Source of the DNA: Methylobacterium gnaphalii
GTDB taxonomy: Bacteria > Pseudomonadota > Alphaproteobacteria > Rhizobiales > Beijerinckiaceae
DNA: 64,000 bases
Direction of reading: 5' to 3'
NCBI RefSeq assembly: GCF_007992215.1
Contig: NZ_BJZV01000013.1
Coordinates: forward strand, 62,001-126,000
Within the stretch, counting starts at the first letter, position 1, and each line of letters starts with the position of its first letter. Below the pieces are notes generated by a model. It was not told where the DNA came from and searched no databases. It saw only the letters and a list, made by a program, of their open reading frames with translations. This document shows, piece after piece, positions 9,270-18,366 of this stretch. A program made the position numbers and the translations under genes.

Positions 9270-9455
9270 TCAGGCGATCTTCGTCGTCATGTCGACGATC
9301 GAGGCGTCGCCGCTCTTCTTCACGAGCGAGATCGCGTGCTCGCAATCCTCACGGCGGACATAGCCCTCGCCGGAATCGGCGATGACGTGTCCGTTCTGGA
9401 CGCGCAGGCGCCAGCGCCACTCGCCGCCGGCATCCCGATACAGTTCGAAGCGCAT
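9270..9455 (-). CDS. DUF1508 / YegP family protein
   Basis: The 61-residue protein has the YegP pattern: 'FELYRDAGGEWRWRLRVQNG', then 'IADSGEGYVRREDCEHAISLV'. That is one copy of the short beta-beta-beta-alpha unit that occurs once or twice in the family. The molecular role of the family is not established. It lies convergent to the MFS gene and upstream of nothing else on its strand. Confidence 0.85.
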   Translation of the reverse strand: MRFELYRDAGGEWRWRLRVQNGHVIADSGEGYVRREDCEHAISLVKKSGDASIVDMTTKIA

Positions 9456-9487
9456 GAACCGTCCCTCCCGGCCGATATGGCCTGGGC

Positions 9488-9539
9488 AAAAAGATGGGGC
9501 CGCCGGGCCCGAGCGGCAACGCTCGAACCCAGCGGCCCC
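9488..9539 (-). terminator. Rho-independent terminator of the DEAD-box helicase gene
   Basis: An outer stem, GGGGCCGC (9496-9503) with GCGGCCCC (9532-9539), encloses a second GC-rich stem. On the minus strand it is followed by ATCTTTTTG (9488-9495). It lies 22 bases past the helicase stop. Confidence 0.75.
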
Positions 9540-9560
9540 TGATCTCGTCAGCGGCCTGAA

Positions 9561-11114
9561 TCAGGAGCGCGGGGCGCGCTCCAGCCAGCCGATGTTGCGG
9601 CCTTCGCCGCCGCCACCGCCGGCCGGACGCGGGCGCCCCTGCTGCGGGCGGCCCTCGCCACGGCGATCGTTGCGGTTGTCCGTGCGCTGCTGGCCCTGAT
9701 GCCCGCCGGGACGGCCGGAACGCTGGTCCTGACGCTCACCGGAACGACCGGGACGCTGGTCCTGGCGTCCGTCCGGACGCGGACCGCGCGCCTGCTGTCC
9801 ACCGGCATCGGGACGACCCTGGCGACCGGGCTCCTGGCGCTGGCCCGGACGGCCGTTGCGGCCTCCCGGAGCACCACCGCCGGGACGGCCCTGGCGCTGG
9901 CCGGGACGGCCATGCGGCTGGCGAGGCGGACGGCGCGCCTCGTCGGCGGCGGTCTCGACCGCTTCCTGACGCGACGGCGGGTTGAAACCCTCCGGGAACG
10001 CGCCGACCGGCACCTTCTGGCGGGTGGTCCGCTCGATATCGCGCAGGTACGCCTTCTCCTCGTCGTTGCAGAACGAGACGGCGAGACCGGCCTTGCCGGC
10101 GCGGGCCGTGCGGCCGATGCGGTGGACGTAGCTCTCCGGCACGTTCGGCAGGTCGTAGTTCACGACATGACTTACCGCCTCGACGTCGATGCCGCGGGCG
10201 GCGATGTCGGTGGCGACGAGCACGCGGCAGGAGCCGTCCTTGAAGGCGGCGAGCGCCCGCTCGCGCTGCGGCTGGGATTTGTTGCCGTGGATCGCCGAGG
10301 CGTTCACGCCGGCCTTCTCCAGCCCGCGCACCACGCGGTCAGCGCCGTGCTTGGTGCGGGTGAAGACGAGCACGCGCTCATAGTCGGGATCGCGCAGGAT
10401 GTGGTTGAGCAGGGCCTGCTTCGCGCCGGTATGGACGAAGATCACCTGCTGCTCGACACGCTCGGCCGTGGTCGCCACCGGGGTGACGGCGACCTGGACG
10501 GGGTCGCGCAGGTACTGCTCGGCGAGGCCGGCGATGTTCTTCGGCATGGTGGCCGAGAAGAACAGGCTCTGGCGCACCGGCGGCAGCATCTTCACGATGC
10601 GCTTGAGGGCGTGGATGAAGCCGAGATCGAGCATCTGGTCGGCCTCGTCGAGAACGAGAATCTCGACGCCTTCCAGCGTGAGCGAGCGACGCTCGATCAG
10701 GTCGATGAGGCGGCCCGGCGTGGCGACGAGGATGTCGACGCCGTTGGCGAGTGCCCGCTCCTGGCGGCTGATGGTGACGCCGCCGAATACGACGGTGCTG
10801 GTCAGCGGCAGGTGCCGGCCATATTCCGAGAAGTTCTCGGCAATCTGGTTGGCGAGCTCGCGGGTCGGCGAGAGCACGAGCACGCGGCAGCCACGGCGCG
10901 GGGCGCGGGTGCGCTTCAGCGAGAGGCGATGCAGGATCGGCAGCGCGAAAGCCGCGGTCTTGCCGGTGCCGGTCTGCGCGATGCCGCAGATATCGCGACC
11001 TTCCATGGCGGGCGCGATGGTCTGCGCCTGGATCGGCGTCGGCGTGGTGTAGCCGACCTCTTCCAGCGCCTTCAGAACAGGCTGGGAGAGGCCGAAATCG
11101 ATGAACTGGGTCAA
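9561..11114 (-). CDS. DEAD-box ATP-dependent RNA helicase (RhlE-like) with an RG/Gln-rich tail
   Basis: This enzyme remodels RNA in the cytoplasm. The 517 residues hold all classical motifs: Q-motif 'GYTTPTPIQAQTI', Walker A 'AQTGTGKT', 'PTRELANQI', 'TPGRLIDL', 'VLDEADQMLD', 'FSATMP' (SAT), 'ATDIAARGIDVEAV' and 'HRIGRTARAGK'. After about residue 375 comes a long low-complexity tail rich in Arg, Gly, Gln and Pro (repeated GRPGQRQ-like units), typical of RNA-binding RhlE/CsdA tails. The start codon is TTG (11114) without a strong ribosome binding site. A sigma-70-like promoter far upstream implies a leader of about 210 nt, a feature often seen for cold-inducible helicases. Confidence 0.95.
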   Translation of the reverse strand: MTQFIDFGLSQPVLKALEEVGYTTPTPIQAQTIAPAMEGRDICGIAQTGTGKTAAFALPILHRLSLKRTRAPRRGCRVLVLSPTRELANQIAENFSEYGRHLPLTSTVVFGGVTISRQERALANGVDILVATPGRLIDLIERRSLTLEGVEILVLDEADQMLDLGFIHALKRIVKMLPPVRQSLFFSATMPKNIAGLAEQYLRDPVQVAVTPVATTAERVEQQVIFVHTGAKQALLNHILRDPDYERVLVFTRTKHGADRVVRGLEKAGVNASAIHGNKSQPQRERALAAFKDGSCRVLVATDIAARGIDVEAVSHVVNYDLPNVPESYVHRIGRTARAGKAGLAVSFCNDEEKAYLRDIERTTRQKVPVGAFPEGFNPPSRQEAVETAADEARRPPRQPHGRPGQRQGRPGGGAPGGRNGRPGQRQEPGRQGRPDAGGQQARGPRPDGRQDQRPGRSGERQDQRSGRPGGHQGQQRTDNRNDRRGEGRPQQGRPRPAGGGGGEGRNIGWLERAPRS

Positions 11115-11597
11115 GTAGTGAGTCTTTCGGGCAGCGGGACCGCGTCTCGCAAAGCCAGCTTCGGGCGCGAGAGGTCGTTCGGTCCGTTGTCGGGGACAGC
11201 CCGCGTGATGGGGCAGTCTGGTGCATGCACGTTATAAAGAGAGGGGCCGGCCCGCCCGGCGCATGGCGCGGAGATGGACCGTCACGCAGCCCTCTCATGC
11301 GGACCCTGTACGGCCGCTGACGCTGCACTGGCGATATGCGCATGTTGCAGCGCAAAGTCAACGAAAGATATGCGCGGGACGCGCCGCCAGCCGGCATGCC
11401 GGATGCGATGCCGAGCCCACAGGAGCATCGATGCGGATTTCATGTCCGAGAATGGCACGATCGCGCCTGCGCGATAGCCACGAGGCCGGTGCCGTGTCCC
11501 GGAGCGGGATCGCGCGGGCTCTCGTGCTACACGGCTGGCCGACAGGCCGGCACGGCGGATCACGCTCGAGCCACCGCGTCGGCGGCCGAGGACGCGG
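11115..11597. other. Divergent intergenic region: long helicase leader and flippase promoter zone
   Basis: These 483 bases contain no convincing gene. The part 11115-11326 would be the 5' leader of the helicase mRNA, if the promoter at 11333-11361 is used. I did not find a known riboswitch. Confidence 0.45.
11333..11361 (-). promoter_or_regulatory. Sigma-70-like promoter for the DEAD-box helicase
   Basis: Read on the minus strand: TTGACT (11361-11356), a 17-base spacer, then CATATC (11338-11333). The -35 matches the consensus at 5 of 6 and the -10 is weaker. Predicted transcription start is near 11326, giving a leader of about 210 nt. Confidence 0.5.
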
Positions 11598-13019
11598 ATG
11601 ATCGCGCGCCATACCCTGACCTATGTCGGCTCGCGGGCCGTAGCGGCAGCGCTCAACCTGATGTCGCTGGCGGCATTTACGCGACTGGCACCGGTCGACA
11701 CCTTCGGCACCTATCTCCTGATCCTGTCCTGGTCGATCGTGGTCTACGGCGCGACCTGCCAATGGCCGAAATTCGCGTTCTTCGCCCTCTACGAGGAAGC
11801 GCGCGCACCGGCCCAGATCGCCACGCTGGTGCGGATGCTCGCGGCTCTGCTCGCGATGACCGCCCTGGCAATGGGCGCGACCGCCGCCTTCGGCCTGATC
11901 GATCACCGGTTCGCGGCGGCCGTTGTCGCGGCCACGGCCGGCATCACGCTGTTCGAGGGCATGAACGAGATCGCGCGTACACGCCTCCACGCGGAGGCCG
12001 TCGCGATGTCGGTGGTGTCCCGCGGCGTGCTGGTCCTTGGCCTGGGCTGCGCTGCCCTCGCATTTACCGGCGAAGCCCTCGACCTCGTCCTGGCCTTCGG
12101 CCTCGCCAACGCCCTGGCGGCCATACCCGCCGCTCTGTCGGTCTGGCCGCAGATCCGCGGGGGCCGGGGCAGCCTGATCGAGGCGCGGCGGTTGCTCGCC
12201 TATGGCTGGCCGCTGGTGCTCTCCTTCGGCATCGCCGCGCTGGCGCAGACCATCGACCGGCTCATGATCGGCAAGACGATCGGCACCGAGGATCTCGGAG
12301 CCTACGGCGCGATCGGCGACTTCCTGCGCCAGAGCTTCGTCGTGTTCGGCGAGAGCATCGCCCTGTCGATGATCTCCATCGCCAAGCGCGACGCCCGCGG
12401 CGGCGGTATGGAGGCGGCCGATCCGATCCTGTGCGACGCGGCGCGAGCCCTCACCCTGATCGGGGCCTTCGGGGCCGTGTTCTTCCTGACCTTCGACGAG
12501 GTCGTGGTGTCGATCCTGCTCGGGCCGAGCTACCGCGCCTCGGCCATGGCAGTGGCGCCGTACCTGATTGTCGCGAGCATCTGCATGATGTTCCGCGCCT
12601 ACTATTTCGGGCAGGTGATCTACTTCAACGGATCGAGCAGGCTGGACGCCATTGCCTCCGCGGCTCTTCTGGCCACGACGGGCAGCCTGTCGCTGCTGCT
12701 GATCCCGCATTACGGGGTGAAGGGCGCCGCCATCGCGCTGGCTGCCGGGCAGGCGGTGGCCTGCCTCGTCTACATCGCCGCCGCGGAGGGGCGGGTGCGG
12801 ATGCCGGTTCCGGTCCTCGACATCGCACTGATCATCGCTTGCGCGTTCTTCGCCTACGCCGCGACCCTAGGCCTGGATCTCCTCGCCGGCGGCCGCACGC
12901 CGATCCTGCTGGTTCTGAAGGCCCTCGTGATCGGCATCGTCGCCGCGGGCGTAGCCTGGCACTTCAACATCAGCGGCCTCGCCGAGATCCTCACGCGCCG
13001 GGCGCGGCGGCCTGCCTGA
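11598..13019 (+). CDS. Polysaccharide flippase-like membrane protein (MOP/Wzx superfamily)
   Basis: The 473-residue protein has about 12-14 hydrophobic segments throughout. It opens with a short amphipathic stretch, 'MIARHTLTYVGSRAVAAALN', typical of Wzx/MurJ-like lipid-linked oligosaccharide flippases. The region 'MIGKTIGTEDLGAYGAIGDF' matches the common 'hydrophobic, G-x-Y-x-x-A' element of this superfamily. It would translocate a lipid-linked glycan across the inner membrane; the glycan is unknown. Its stop overlaps the start of the following FemAB-like gene (TGATG), so the two are translationally coupled and probably act in one surface-polymer pathway. No glycosyltransferases are adjacent. 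Confidence 0.85.
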   Translation: MIARHTLTYVGSRAVAAALNLMSLAAFTRLAPVDTFGTYLLILSWSIVVYGATCQWPKFAFFALYEEARAPAQIATLVRMLAALLAMTALAMGATAAFGLIDHRFAAAVVAATAGITLFEGMNEIARTRLHAEAVAMSVVSRGVLVLGLGCAALAFTGEALDLVLAFGLANALAAIPAALSVWPQIRGGRGSLIEARRLLAYGWPLVLSFGIAALAQTIDRLMIGKTIGTEDLGAYGAIGDFLRQSFVVFGESIALSMISIAKRDARGGGMEAADPILCDAARALTLIGAFGAVFFLTFDEVVVSILLGPSYRASAMAVAPYLIVASICMMFRAYYFGQVIYFNGSSRLDAIASAALLATTGSLSLLLIPHYGVKGAAIALAAGQAVACLVYIAAAEGRVRMPVPVLDIALIIACAFFAYAATLGLDLLAGGRTPILLVLKALVIGIVAAGVAWHFNISGLAEILTRRARRPA

Positions 13020-14173
13020 TGGCGGTCTCCGCCCGAACCGCCGACGGCCTCATCGTTGCGGCCCTTCCGCTCGATGCGGGCTCTCCGCTGCTGTCGGCCT
13101 GGCGCGACCTCGCTCGCGATCCCCTGGTCGAGAATCTGTTCTTCGAGGCGGAGTTCGCCCTGGCTGCGGCCGAGGCCTTCGGCGGCGGCATCCGTCTCCT
13201 CACCGTCAGCGACCGGCCGCCCGAGGCACCGGGCGCCCGCCTCTTCGCACTCTGGCCGTGCCGGGTCGTCCGCCGCTGGGGCGTGCCGATCCCGGCGCTG
13301 ATGGGATGGACGCACGGCTTCTCGATCTTCGGAGCGCCGCTTCTCGCCCGAAGCGAAGCCGCACCGGCGCTGAGAGCCCTTCTCGACGCGCCGCGCCATC
13401 TCGGCCTGCCGCGCCGCCTGCTGATGCCGTATCTGCCGCTCAACGGTCCGCTGGCCGCGCTGCTCGACGACACGTTGTCCCGGACGGGAAGCCGCCGCGC
13501 CGATTTCTGGGCGCACGAGCGCGGCTTCCTCGACCCGTCAGCGGGACGCGACGGGACACGGGAGGGCTACCTCGACACCCATCTCTCGGAGCGCAAGGCA
13601 CGCCAGCTCGCCCGCCTCTTCCGGCGGATCTCAACCGATGCCCCCGTGGCGCACGAGATCGTCCGCGAGCCCGACAGGCTCCCCGAGGCCCTCGACGATT
13701 ACATCGCCCTCGAATCCGCCGGCTGGAAGGGACGGGCCGGCACGGCGGTCGCGAAACGGCCGGAGGAGGCAGCCTTTCTCGCCGGCCTGGTCAGATCCTA
13801 TGGATGCGGCGGCCGGATGCGCTTCGACCGGCTGCGCCGCGACGGCCGGAGCCTCGCGGCTTCGCTCTCACTGGAGACGGGCTCGACTTTCTGGTTCCTC
13901 AAGATCGCCCACGACGAGACCGAGGCGAAGAATTCGCCGGGCGCGCTCCTCGTGGAGCGTGTGACGCGCTCGCTGCTCGCGGACCCGCGCATCGCCGAGG
14001 CCGATTCCTGCGCGCCTCCGAACTTCCCGCTGATCGAGACCTTCTGGGGCGAGCGCAGGCGGCTCGCGCATGGCCTGATCGAAGCCGGCGGTGGAGACAG
14101 GCTGTTTCGCCCGGCCGTCGCGCTCGAGGGGTTGCGGGCGCAGGCCGCGCGGGCCCGAACGCCCAGGCCGTGA
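13019..14173 (+). CDS. GNAT/FemAB-like acyltransferase (BioF2-type), exopolysaccharide-associated
   Basis: The 384-residue cytoplasmic protein starts at an ATG overlapping the flippase stop. Its C-terminal half shows the acetyltransf_6/FemAB pattern: 'LDDYIALESAGWKGRAGTA', 'MRFDRLRRDGRSLAASLSL', 'FWFLKIAHDETEAKNSPGAL' and 'DSCAPPNFPLIETFWGERR'. Homologues next to flippases are usually thought to acylate a polysaccharide precursor or an amino sugar. The N-terminal half is divergent. The coupling to the flippase supports a shared role; the substrate is unknown. Confidence 0.82.
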   Translation: MAVSARTADGLIVAALPLDAGSPLLSAWRDLARDPLVENLFFEAEFALAAAEAFGGGIRLLTVSDRPPEAPGARLFALWPCRVVRRWGVPIPALMGWTHGFSIFGAPLLARSEAAPALRALLDAPRHLGLPRRLLMPYLPLNGPLAALLDDTLSRTGSRRADFWAHERGFLDPSAGRDGTREGYLDTHLSERKARQLARLFRRISTDAPVAHEIVREPDRLPEALDDYIALESAGWKGRAGTAVAKRPEEAAFLAGLVRSYGCGGRMRFDRLRRDGRSLAASLSLETGSTFWFLKIAHDETEAKNSPGALLVERVTRSLLADPRIAEADSCAPPNFPLIETFWGERRRLAHGLIEAGGGDRLFRPAVALEGLRAQAARARTPRP

Positions 14174-14197
14174 ACCTGCCCCTCGCGCAGGGGGCGA

Positions 14198-14488
14198 TCA
14201 GCCCCCGGGCTCGTCGAACCGGCTCCAGCGGAAAACCTCGCGGCCGGCGCCGTCGATGACGCGCACCGCCTCGGGATGCGTCTCGGTCCGCTGCGGAGCG
14301 CGGGCCCGCGTGAACAGCCGCCGGGCGCGCTCCGTGGCGCCGTCGAGGTCGCTCGTGCGCATGCTGACGCGCTGTTGGACGGGCGGCGACGCGGCGCCCT
14401 CCTCGGGTCCGAGCAGTTCGATGTGAAAGGTCTCGCGGACGGTCAATGGCCGGGCGGCTCCGGATCGGGTTGGATTGGAGCACCACAT
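14198..14488 (-). CDS. Small hypothetical protein
   Basis: The convincing part reads 'TVRETFHIELLGPEEG', then 'TERARRLFTRARAPQRTE' and 'VRVIDGAGREVFRWSRF', a beta-alpha-beta-like pattern ending in a GRE-x-FRW motif common in short Rhizobiales proteins. I give the ATG at 14488 (96 residues); a TTG at 14446 (82 residues) would begin exactly at the convincing part. It is convergent with the FemAB-like gene and divergent from sseA. No function is known. Confidence 0.55.
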   Translation of the reverse strand: MWCSNPTRSGAARPLTVRETFHIELLGPEEGAASPPVQQRVSMRTSDLDGATERARRLFTRARAPQRTETHPEAVRVIDGAGREVFRWSRFDEPGG

Positions 14489-14697
14489 AGGACGCCTGCG
14501 TGCCCGGCGGCAGAGCCCTTCGGGCCGCGTCCGGGTCGATCGGGCCGGCATCCCCGGCTTTCGCCTGATTACCGCATGTGATCCGAACGATGGCGTCACC
14601 CGCCCGGAACGCGCTAAGGGGCATGGTGCAGCCGCGCGGGGTGCCTCCCGGTCCCCGATGTGGTTGATTGCGCGCGAGACGTCGAACGAGAGCAATG

Positions 14698-15546
14698 ATG
14701 GCGACACAGCCTTTCGTCACCCCGAAATGGCTCGAGGCACGCCTCTCGGCGCCGGATATCGTGGTGCTCGACGCCTCCTGGTATCTGCCGGCCCAAGGGC
14801 GCGACGCCGAGGCCGAGTACCAAGCCGCGCATGTTCCGGGCGCGATCCGCTTCGACCTCGACGCGATGAGCGACGAATCTTCGCCGCTCCCGCACATGCT
14901 GCCGCGCCCCGACGTCTTCTCCTCCCGCATGCGCGCGCTCGGTGTCGGCGATGGCGCTCAGATCGTCGTCTATGACGGGATGGGCCTGTTCTCCGCGCCC
15001 CGCGTCTGGTGGATGCTGCGCACCTACGGCGTGCGCGACGCCGTCATCCTCGAAGGTGGCCTGCCGGCCTGGATCGCAGCCGGCTATCCCACCGAGGACG
15101 GCCCTGGCCGCCCCCGCGAACGCCGCCACTTCACCGCTCGGTTCGATCACGCCGCGGTGGCCGACGCGAATGACGTCGCCCGCGCCCTCGACCGTAACAC
15201 GGCCCAGATCGTCGATGCCCGCTCCGGCCCGCGCTTCCGTGGCGAAGAGGCCGAGCCGCGGCCGGGCGTCCGCCCCGGCCACATGCCGGGCGCCCGCAAC
15301 GTCCACTACGCCGCCCTGCAGGCCAACGGCCGGCTCAAGGACGAGGCATCTCTGCGCGCAGCCTTCGCCGAGGCAGGCGTGGATCTCGACCAGCCGGTCA
15401 TCACGACATGCGGCTCGGGCGTCACCGCGGCCATCGTCGGCCTCGCCCTCGAAACCCTCGGGCGGCCGCCTCGCGCGCTCTATGACGGGTCGTGGACCGA
15501 TTGGGGCTCGGACGAGACCCGGGCGGTCGCCACCGGACCAGCCTGA
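14698..15546 (+). CDS. sseA: 3-mercaptopyruvate / thiosulfate sulfurtransferase (two rhodanese domains)
   Basis: This cytoplasmic enzyme transfers sulfane sulfur from 3-mercaptopyruvate or thiosulfate to a thiol acceptor or cyanide. The 282 residues contain two rhodanese repeats. The first has the 'VVLDASWYLP' and 'HVPGAIRFDLDAMSD' structural motifs. The second carries 'IVDARSGPRFRG', 'GHMPGARNVHY' and the active-site loop 'TTCGSGVTA' with catalytic Cys. The CGSGVTA loop is the one usual for SseA rather than the CRxGx[R/T] of thiosulfate-specific rhodaneses. I chose the second of two tandem ATGs, because GAGAG sits 5 nt before it. Confidence 0.93.
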   Translation: MATQPFVTPKWLEARLSAPDIVVLDASWYLPAQGRDAEAEYQAAHVPGAIRFDLDAMSDESSPLPHMLPRPDVFSSRMRALGVGDGAQIVVYDGMGLFSAPRVWWMLRTYGVRDAVILEGGLPAWIAAGYPTEDGPGRPRERRHFTARFDHAAVADANDVARALDRNTAQIVDARSGPRFRGEEAEPRPGVRPGHMPGARNVHYAALQANGRLKDEASLRAAFAEAGVDLDQPVITTCGSGVTAAIVGLALETLGRPPRALYDGSWTDWGSDETRAVATGPA

Positions 15547-15703
15547 GTTCTTTCCACAGGCGATCTGCCTCGCGTCTATCCCGTTGGCCGTGGCGGCCGG
15601 CAGCCGCTGCACTCGCAGCGGCGCCGAGATGCGTCCACGCAACACCACTCGAGCGGAAGCCGGGCAGCTCAAATTCCGTCTTGTAACATTATCACATTCG
15701 TAC

Positions 15704-15727
15704 GATGAAACGTTGTAACGTTTTATC
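15704..15727. promoter_or_regulatory. 24-bp palindromic operator upstream of the TonB receptor
   Basis: GATGAAACGTT (15704-15714) and AACGTTTTATC (15717-15727) are inverted repeats around a central GT, with a single mismatch over 11 positions. The inner AAACGTT-GT-AACGTTT is perfect. It ends 11 bases before the start codon, so it would cover the ribosome binding site or early transcript. A half-site-like TTGTAACATTATCA (15681-15694) lies 32 bp upstream of the matching TTGTAACGTTTTAT (15713-15726). The spacing does not fit the canonical Zur or Fur boxes I know, so the regulator is unidentified. Confidence 0.55.
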
Positions 15728-15738
15728 GGTGAGGCGTG

Positions 15739-17883
15739 ATGGATGCTGCTTTTCGGCCCTCGCGGCGTGGTGCCCTGCGCCGGACGGCCCTGCTGTACGG
15801 AACGGCGATGGCCCTGCTTCCGCATGGAGCCCTCGCGGCGCCGCAAGCGGAGGTGTTGGACGAGATCAGCGTAACCTCGGTGAGCCCGGTCCAGGCCAGG
15901 ACGGCTCCGGTCACCAGTGCCGGCACCGGCATCCTGCCGGTCGTCACGGACACATTCTCTCCCGTTACGGTGGTCACGCAGGACCAGATCGCCCGCAACC
16001 AGCCAACCACCCTTGGCGATGCGCTCGCCGACCGGCCTGGCCTGTCCTCGTCGAGCTACGCACCGGGCGCTGCCTCACGCCCGATCCTCCGCGGCCTCGA
16101 CAATGCGCGCGTGCGCATCCAGGAGAACGGCGTCATCACCGGCGACGTGTCGGATCTCGGCGAGGATCACGGCGTGCCGATGAACCCGCTCGTGGATCAG
16201 CGCATCGAGGTGATCCGCGGCCCAGCGACGCTGCGTTACGGCTCGGGCTCGATCGGCGGCGTGGTCTCCGCCGAGAACAACCGGGTGCCGACCTTCATCC
16301 CGGCCAAGGGCTATTCCGGCCAGGTCACCAGCGGCTTCTCCAGCGTCGACGGCGGCCGGCTCGGCGCCGCGACGGTCGATGCGGGCGGTGACGGCATCGC
16401 GGTCCATGCCGACGGCTTCGCCAGCGCCACCGACAGCTACGCCATTCCCGGCGGCATCCAGCGCAACTCGGCGACGCAGTCGCAGGGCAGCTCGGTCGGC
16501 ATCTCGGCGATCGGCGATCGCGGCTTCGTCGGCATTGCCTTCAGCCACTACGACGCGCTCTACCAGATCCCCGGCGGCGAGGCCGAGCAGGCCCGCACGC
16601 GCCTCGACCCGCGCCAGGACAAGGTGCTCTCACGCGGCGAGTACCGGCCGACCGAAGGCCCCTTCGAGGTGATCCGATACTGGGCCGGCGGCTCGGTCTA
16701 CCGGCACGACGAGAACGGGATCGGCGAGAACGGAATCGACGGCATCCAGGCGGTCTTCAAGAACCGCGAGGTCGAGGGCCGGGTCGAGCTGCAGCACGTG
16801 CCGGTGACGCTGCCCTTCGGCACGCTCACTGGCGCGCTCGGCCTGCAGAGTGGACGCCGGGTGCTCAACTCGGCGCTCGAATCCTTCCTGCCGGCGACGG
16901 ATGCGCGCAGCAACGCCGCCTACCTGTTCGAGGAACTCAATGTTGGCAACGGCCTGCGCTTTCAGGCCGCCGGCCGCATCGAGGGCGACCGGGTCGCCAG
17001 CACCGCGACGCAGTTTCCATCAGACTACCCGCCGGTGCCCGGCGAGGACCCCGAGCAGTTCCGCCTGACCCGGCGCTTCGCCCCGAAGAGCGCGAGTCTT
17101 GGCGCGCTGCAGGACCTGCCCTACGGCTTCGTCGCCAGCCTGAACGGCTCCTATGTCGAGCGCGCGCCGACCGCCTACGAACTGTTCTCGCAGGGCCCGC
17201 ACGACGCTACCGCGACCTTCGAGATCGGCAATCCCAGCCTGAAGCTCGAGCGCGCCCGCACCGCCGAGATCAGCCTCCGCCGCGCCGAGGGGCCGTTCCG
17301 CCTCGACGCCACCGGCTACTACACGCGCTATACCGGCTTCATCTATCGCAACTACACCGGCGCTCTCTGCGACGACGACTTCGCCTCCTGCGGCAGCGGC
17401 AGCGAACTGCGCCAGATCGTCTACCGGCAGCAGAATGCGACGTTCTATGGTGCCGAGATCGGCGCGCAGATTGATCTGCTTCCCATCGGCAATGGCTGGG
17501 CCGGCATCGAGGCGCAGTACGACTTCGTCCACGCGCAGTTCGACGACGGCACCTACGTGCCGCGCATCCCACCCCATCGCCTCGGCGGCGGCGTCTTCGT
17601 GCGCGCCGATGGCTGGTTCGCCCGCGTGAACCTGCTGCACGCCTTCGACCACACCGAGATTGCGGCCTTCGAGACCACGACCGCCGGTTGGAACGACCTG
17701 CGCGCGGAGGTCAGCTACACCAAGGCGCTCAACCCGACGCTCTACGGCGCAACCGAGATCACCCTCGGCCTGCAGGGGCGCAACTTGCTCGACGACGACA
17801 TCCGGAACTCGGCTTCCTTCAAGAAGGACGAGATCCTGCTGCAGGGGCGGAATGTGCGGCTATTCATGACCGCACGTTTCTAG
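15739..17883 (+). CDS. TonB-dependent outer-membrane receptor, ZnuD-like
   Basis: This is a 22-strand outer-membrane gate energised by TonB-ExbBD. The 714-residue precursor has a signal peptide with twin Arg (RPSRRGALRR then hydrophobic core, cut near ALAAPQ), a TonB-box-like 'LDEISVTSVS', a plug ('VTVVTQDQIARNQPTTLGDA', 'GPATLRYGSGSIGGVVSAEN') and a barrel ending in Phe ('RLFMTARF'). The blocks 'YDALYQIPGGEAEQ', and 'PTAYELFSQGPHDATATFEI' with the following 'GNPSLKLERARTAEISLRR', recall the Neisseria zinc receptor ZnuD. Its His-rich loops are not evident, so zinc is an inference. The upstream palindrome suggests repressor control. ATG 15739 has GAGG just upstream. Confidence 0.9.
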   Translation: MDAAFRPSRRGALRRTALLYGTAMALLPHGALAAPQAEVLDEISVTSVSPVQARTAPVTSAGTGILPVVTDTFSPVTVVTQDQIARNQPTTLGDALADRPGLSSSSYAPGAASRPILRGLDNARVRIQENGVITGDVSDLGEDHGVPMNPLVDQRIEVIRGPATLRYGSGSIGGVVSAENNRVPTFIPAKGYSGQVTSGFSSVDGGRLGAATVDAGGDGIAVHADGFASATDSYAIPGGIQRNSATQSQGSSVGISAIGDRGFVGIAFSHYDALYQIPGGEAEQARTRLDPRQDKVLSRGEYRPTEGPFEVIRYWAGGSVYRHDENGIGENGIDGIQAVFKNREVEGRVELQHVPVTLPFGTLTGALGLQSGRRVLNSALESFLPATDARSNAAYLFEELNVGNGLRFQAAGRIEGDRVASTATQFPSDYPPVPGEDPEQFRLTRRFAPKSASLGALQDLPYGFVASLNGSYVERAPTAYELFSQGPHDATATFEIGNPSLKLERARTAEISLRRAEGPFRLDATGYYTRYTGFIYRNYTGALCDDDFASCGSGSELRQIVYRQQNATFYGAEIGAQIDLLPIGNGWAGIEAQYDFVHAQFDDGTYVPRIPPHRLGGGVFVRADGWFARVNLLHAFDHTEIAAFETTTAGWNDLRAEVSYTKALNPTLYGATEITLGLQGRNLLDDDIRNSASFKKDEILLQGRNVRLFMTARF

Positions 17884-17988
17884 AGAGCGAAGATCGACGG
17901 CCGTTGGCGCACCGTTCCAGCCTGACCTGCGGACCTTTGCCTGCGGCGCGGGGCCGCCGACCGATCGATCACATCGCGGCCGACGCGA

Positions 17989-18366
17989 TCATGCGACCGA
18001 AGGCTTCAGGGCTGCATGTGCCGACGATGGGAGACCACGGCTGGCCGCGAGCTTCAAACCACTGAACAGCAGCATCGCGGCGCCAATCAGGAACAGCGCG
18101 TTAACGTCATCGAGCACGAAGGACATGAGCTTTCCATCGCCCGATGGGCCGGCGGGAATCCCCTTCGCGATCCGCGCGTAGAGCGGCCGCATCCCGCCGA
18201 TCCAATGGCCTTCCTGGAGGAAGATCATCACCTGGGACGTGAAGGTCGCCACGAGATAACAGCACGAGATCAGGATCGCGTGGTTGGCGCATGAGTTGAG
18301 GGCTCCTGCGAAGCGGCTCGATGCCTCGCCGATGCTTTTTCCTGCCGACACAGCTCGCAGTATCAT
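17989..18366 (-). CDS. Hypothetical membrane protein, two transmembrane segments
   Basis: The 125-residue product (ATG 18366, preceded by GAGGA at about 8 nt) has hydrophobic segments near residues 25-45 ('ILISCCYLVATFTSQVMIFL') and 85-103 ('VNALFLIGAAMLLFSGLKLA'). It belongs to no family I recognise. It is convergent with the TonB receptor gene and may be unrelated to it. Confidence 0.6.
   Translation of the reverse strand: MILRAVSAGKSIGEASSRFAGALNSCANHAILISCCYLVATFTSQVMIFLQEGHWIGGMRPLYARIAKGIPAGPSGDGKLMSFVLDDVNALFLIGAAMLLFSGLKLAASRGLPSSAHAALKPSVA

Noticed and set aside
15704..15727. Naming the palindrome a Zur or Fur box
   Set aside because: The 2-base centre between GTT and AAC does not match the spacing of known Zur/Fur boxes; the regulator was left open.
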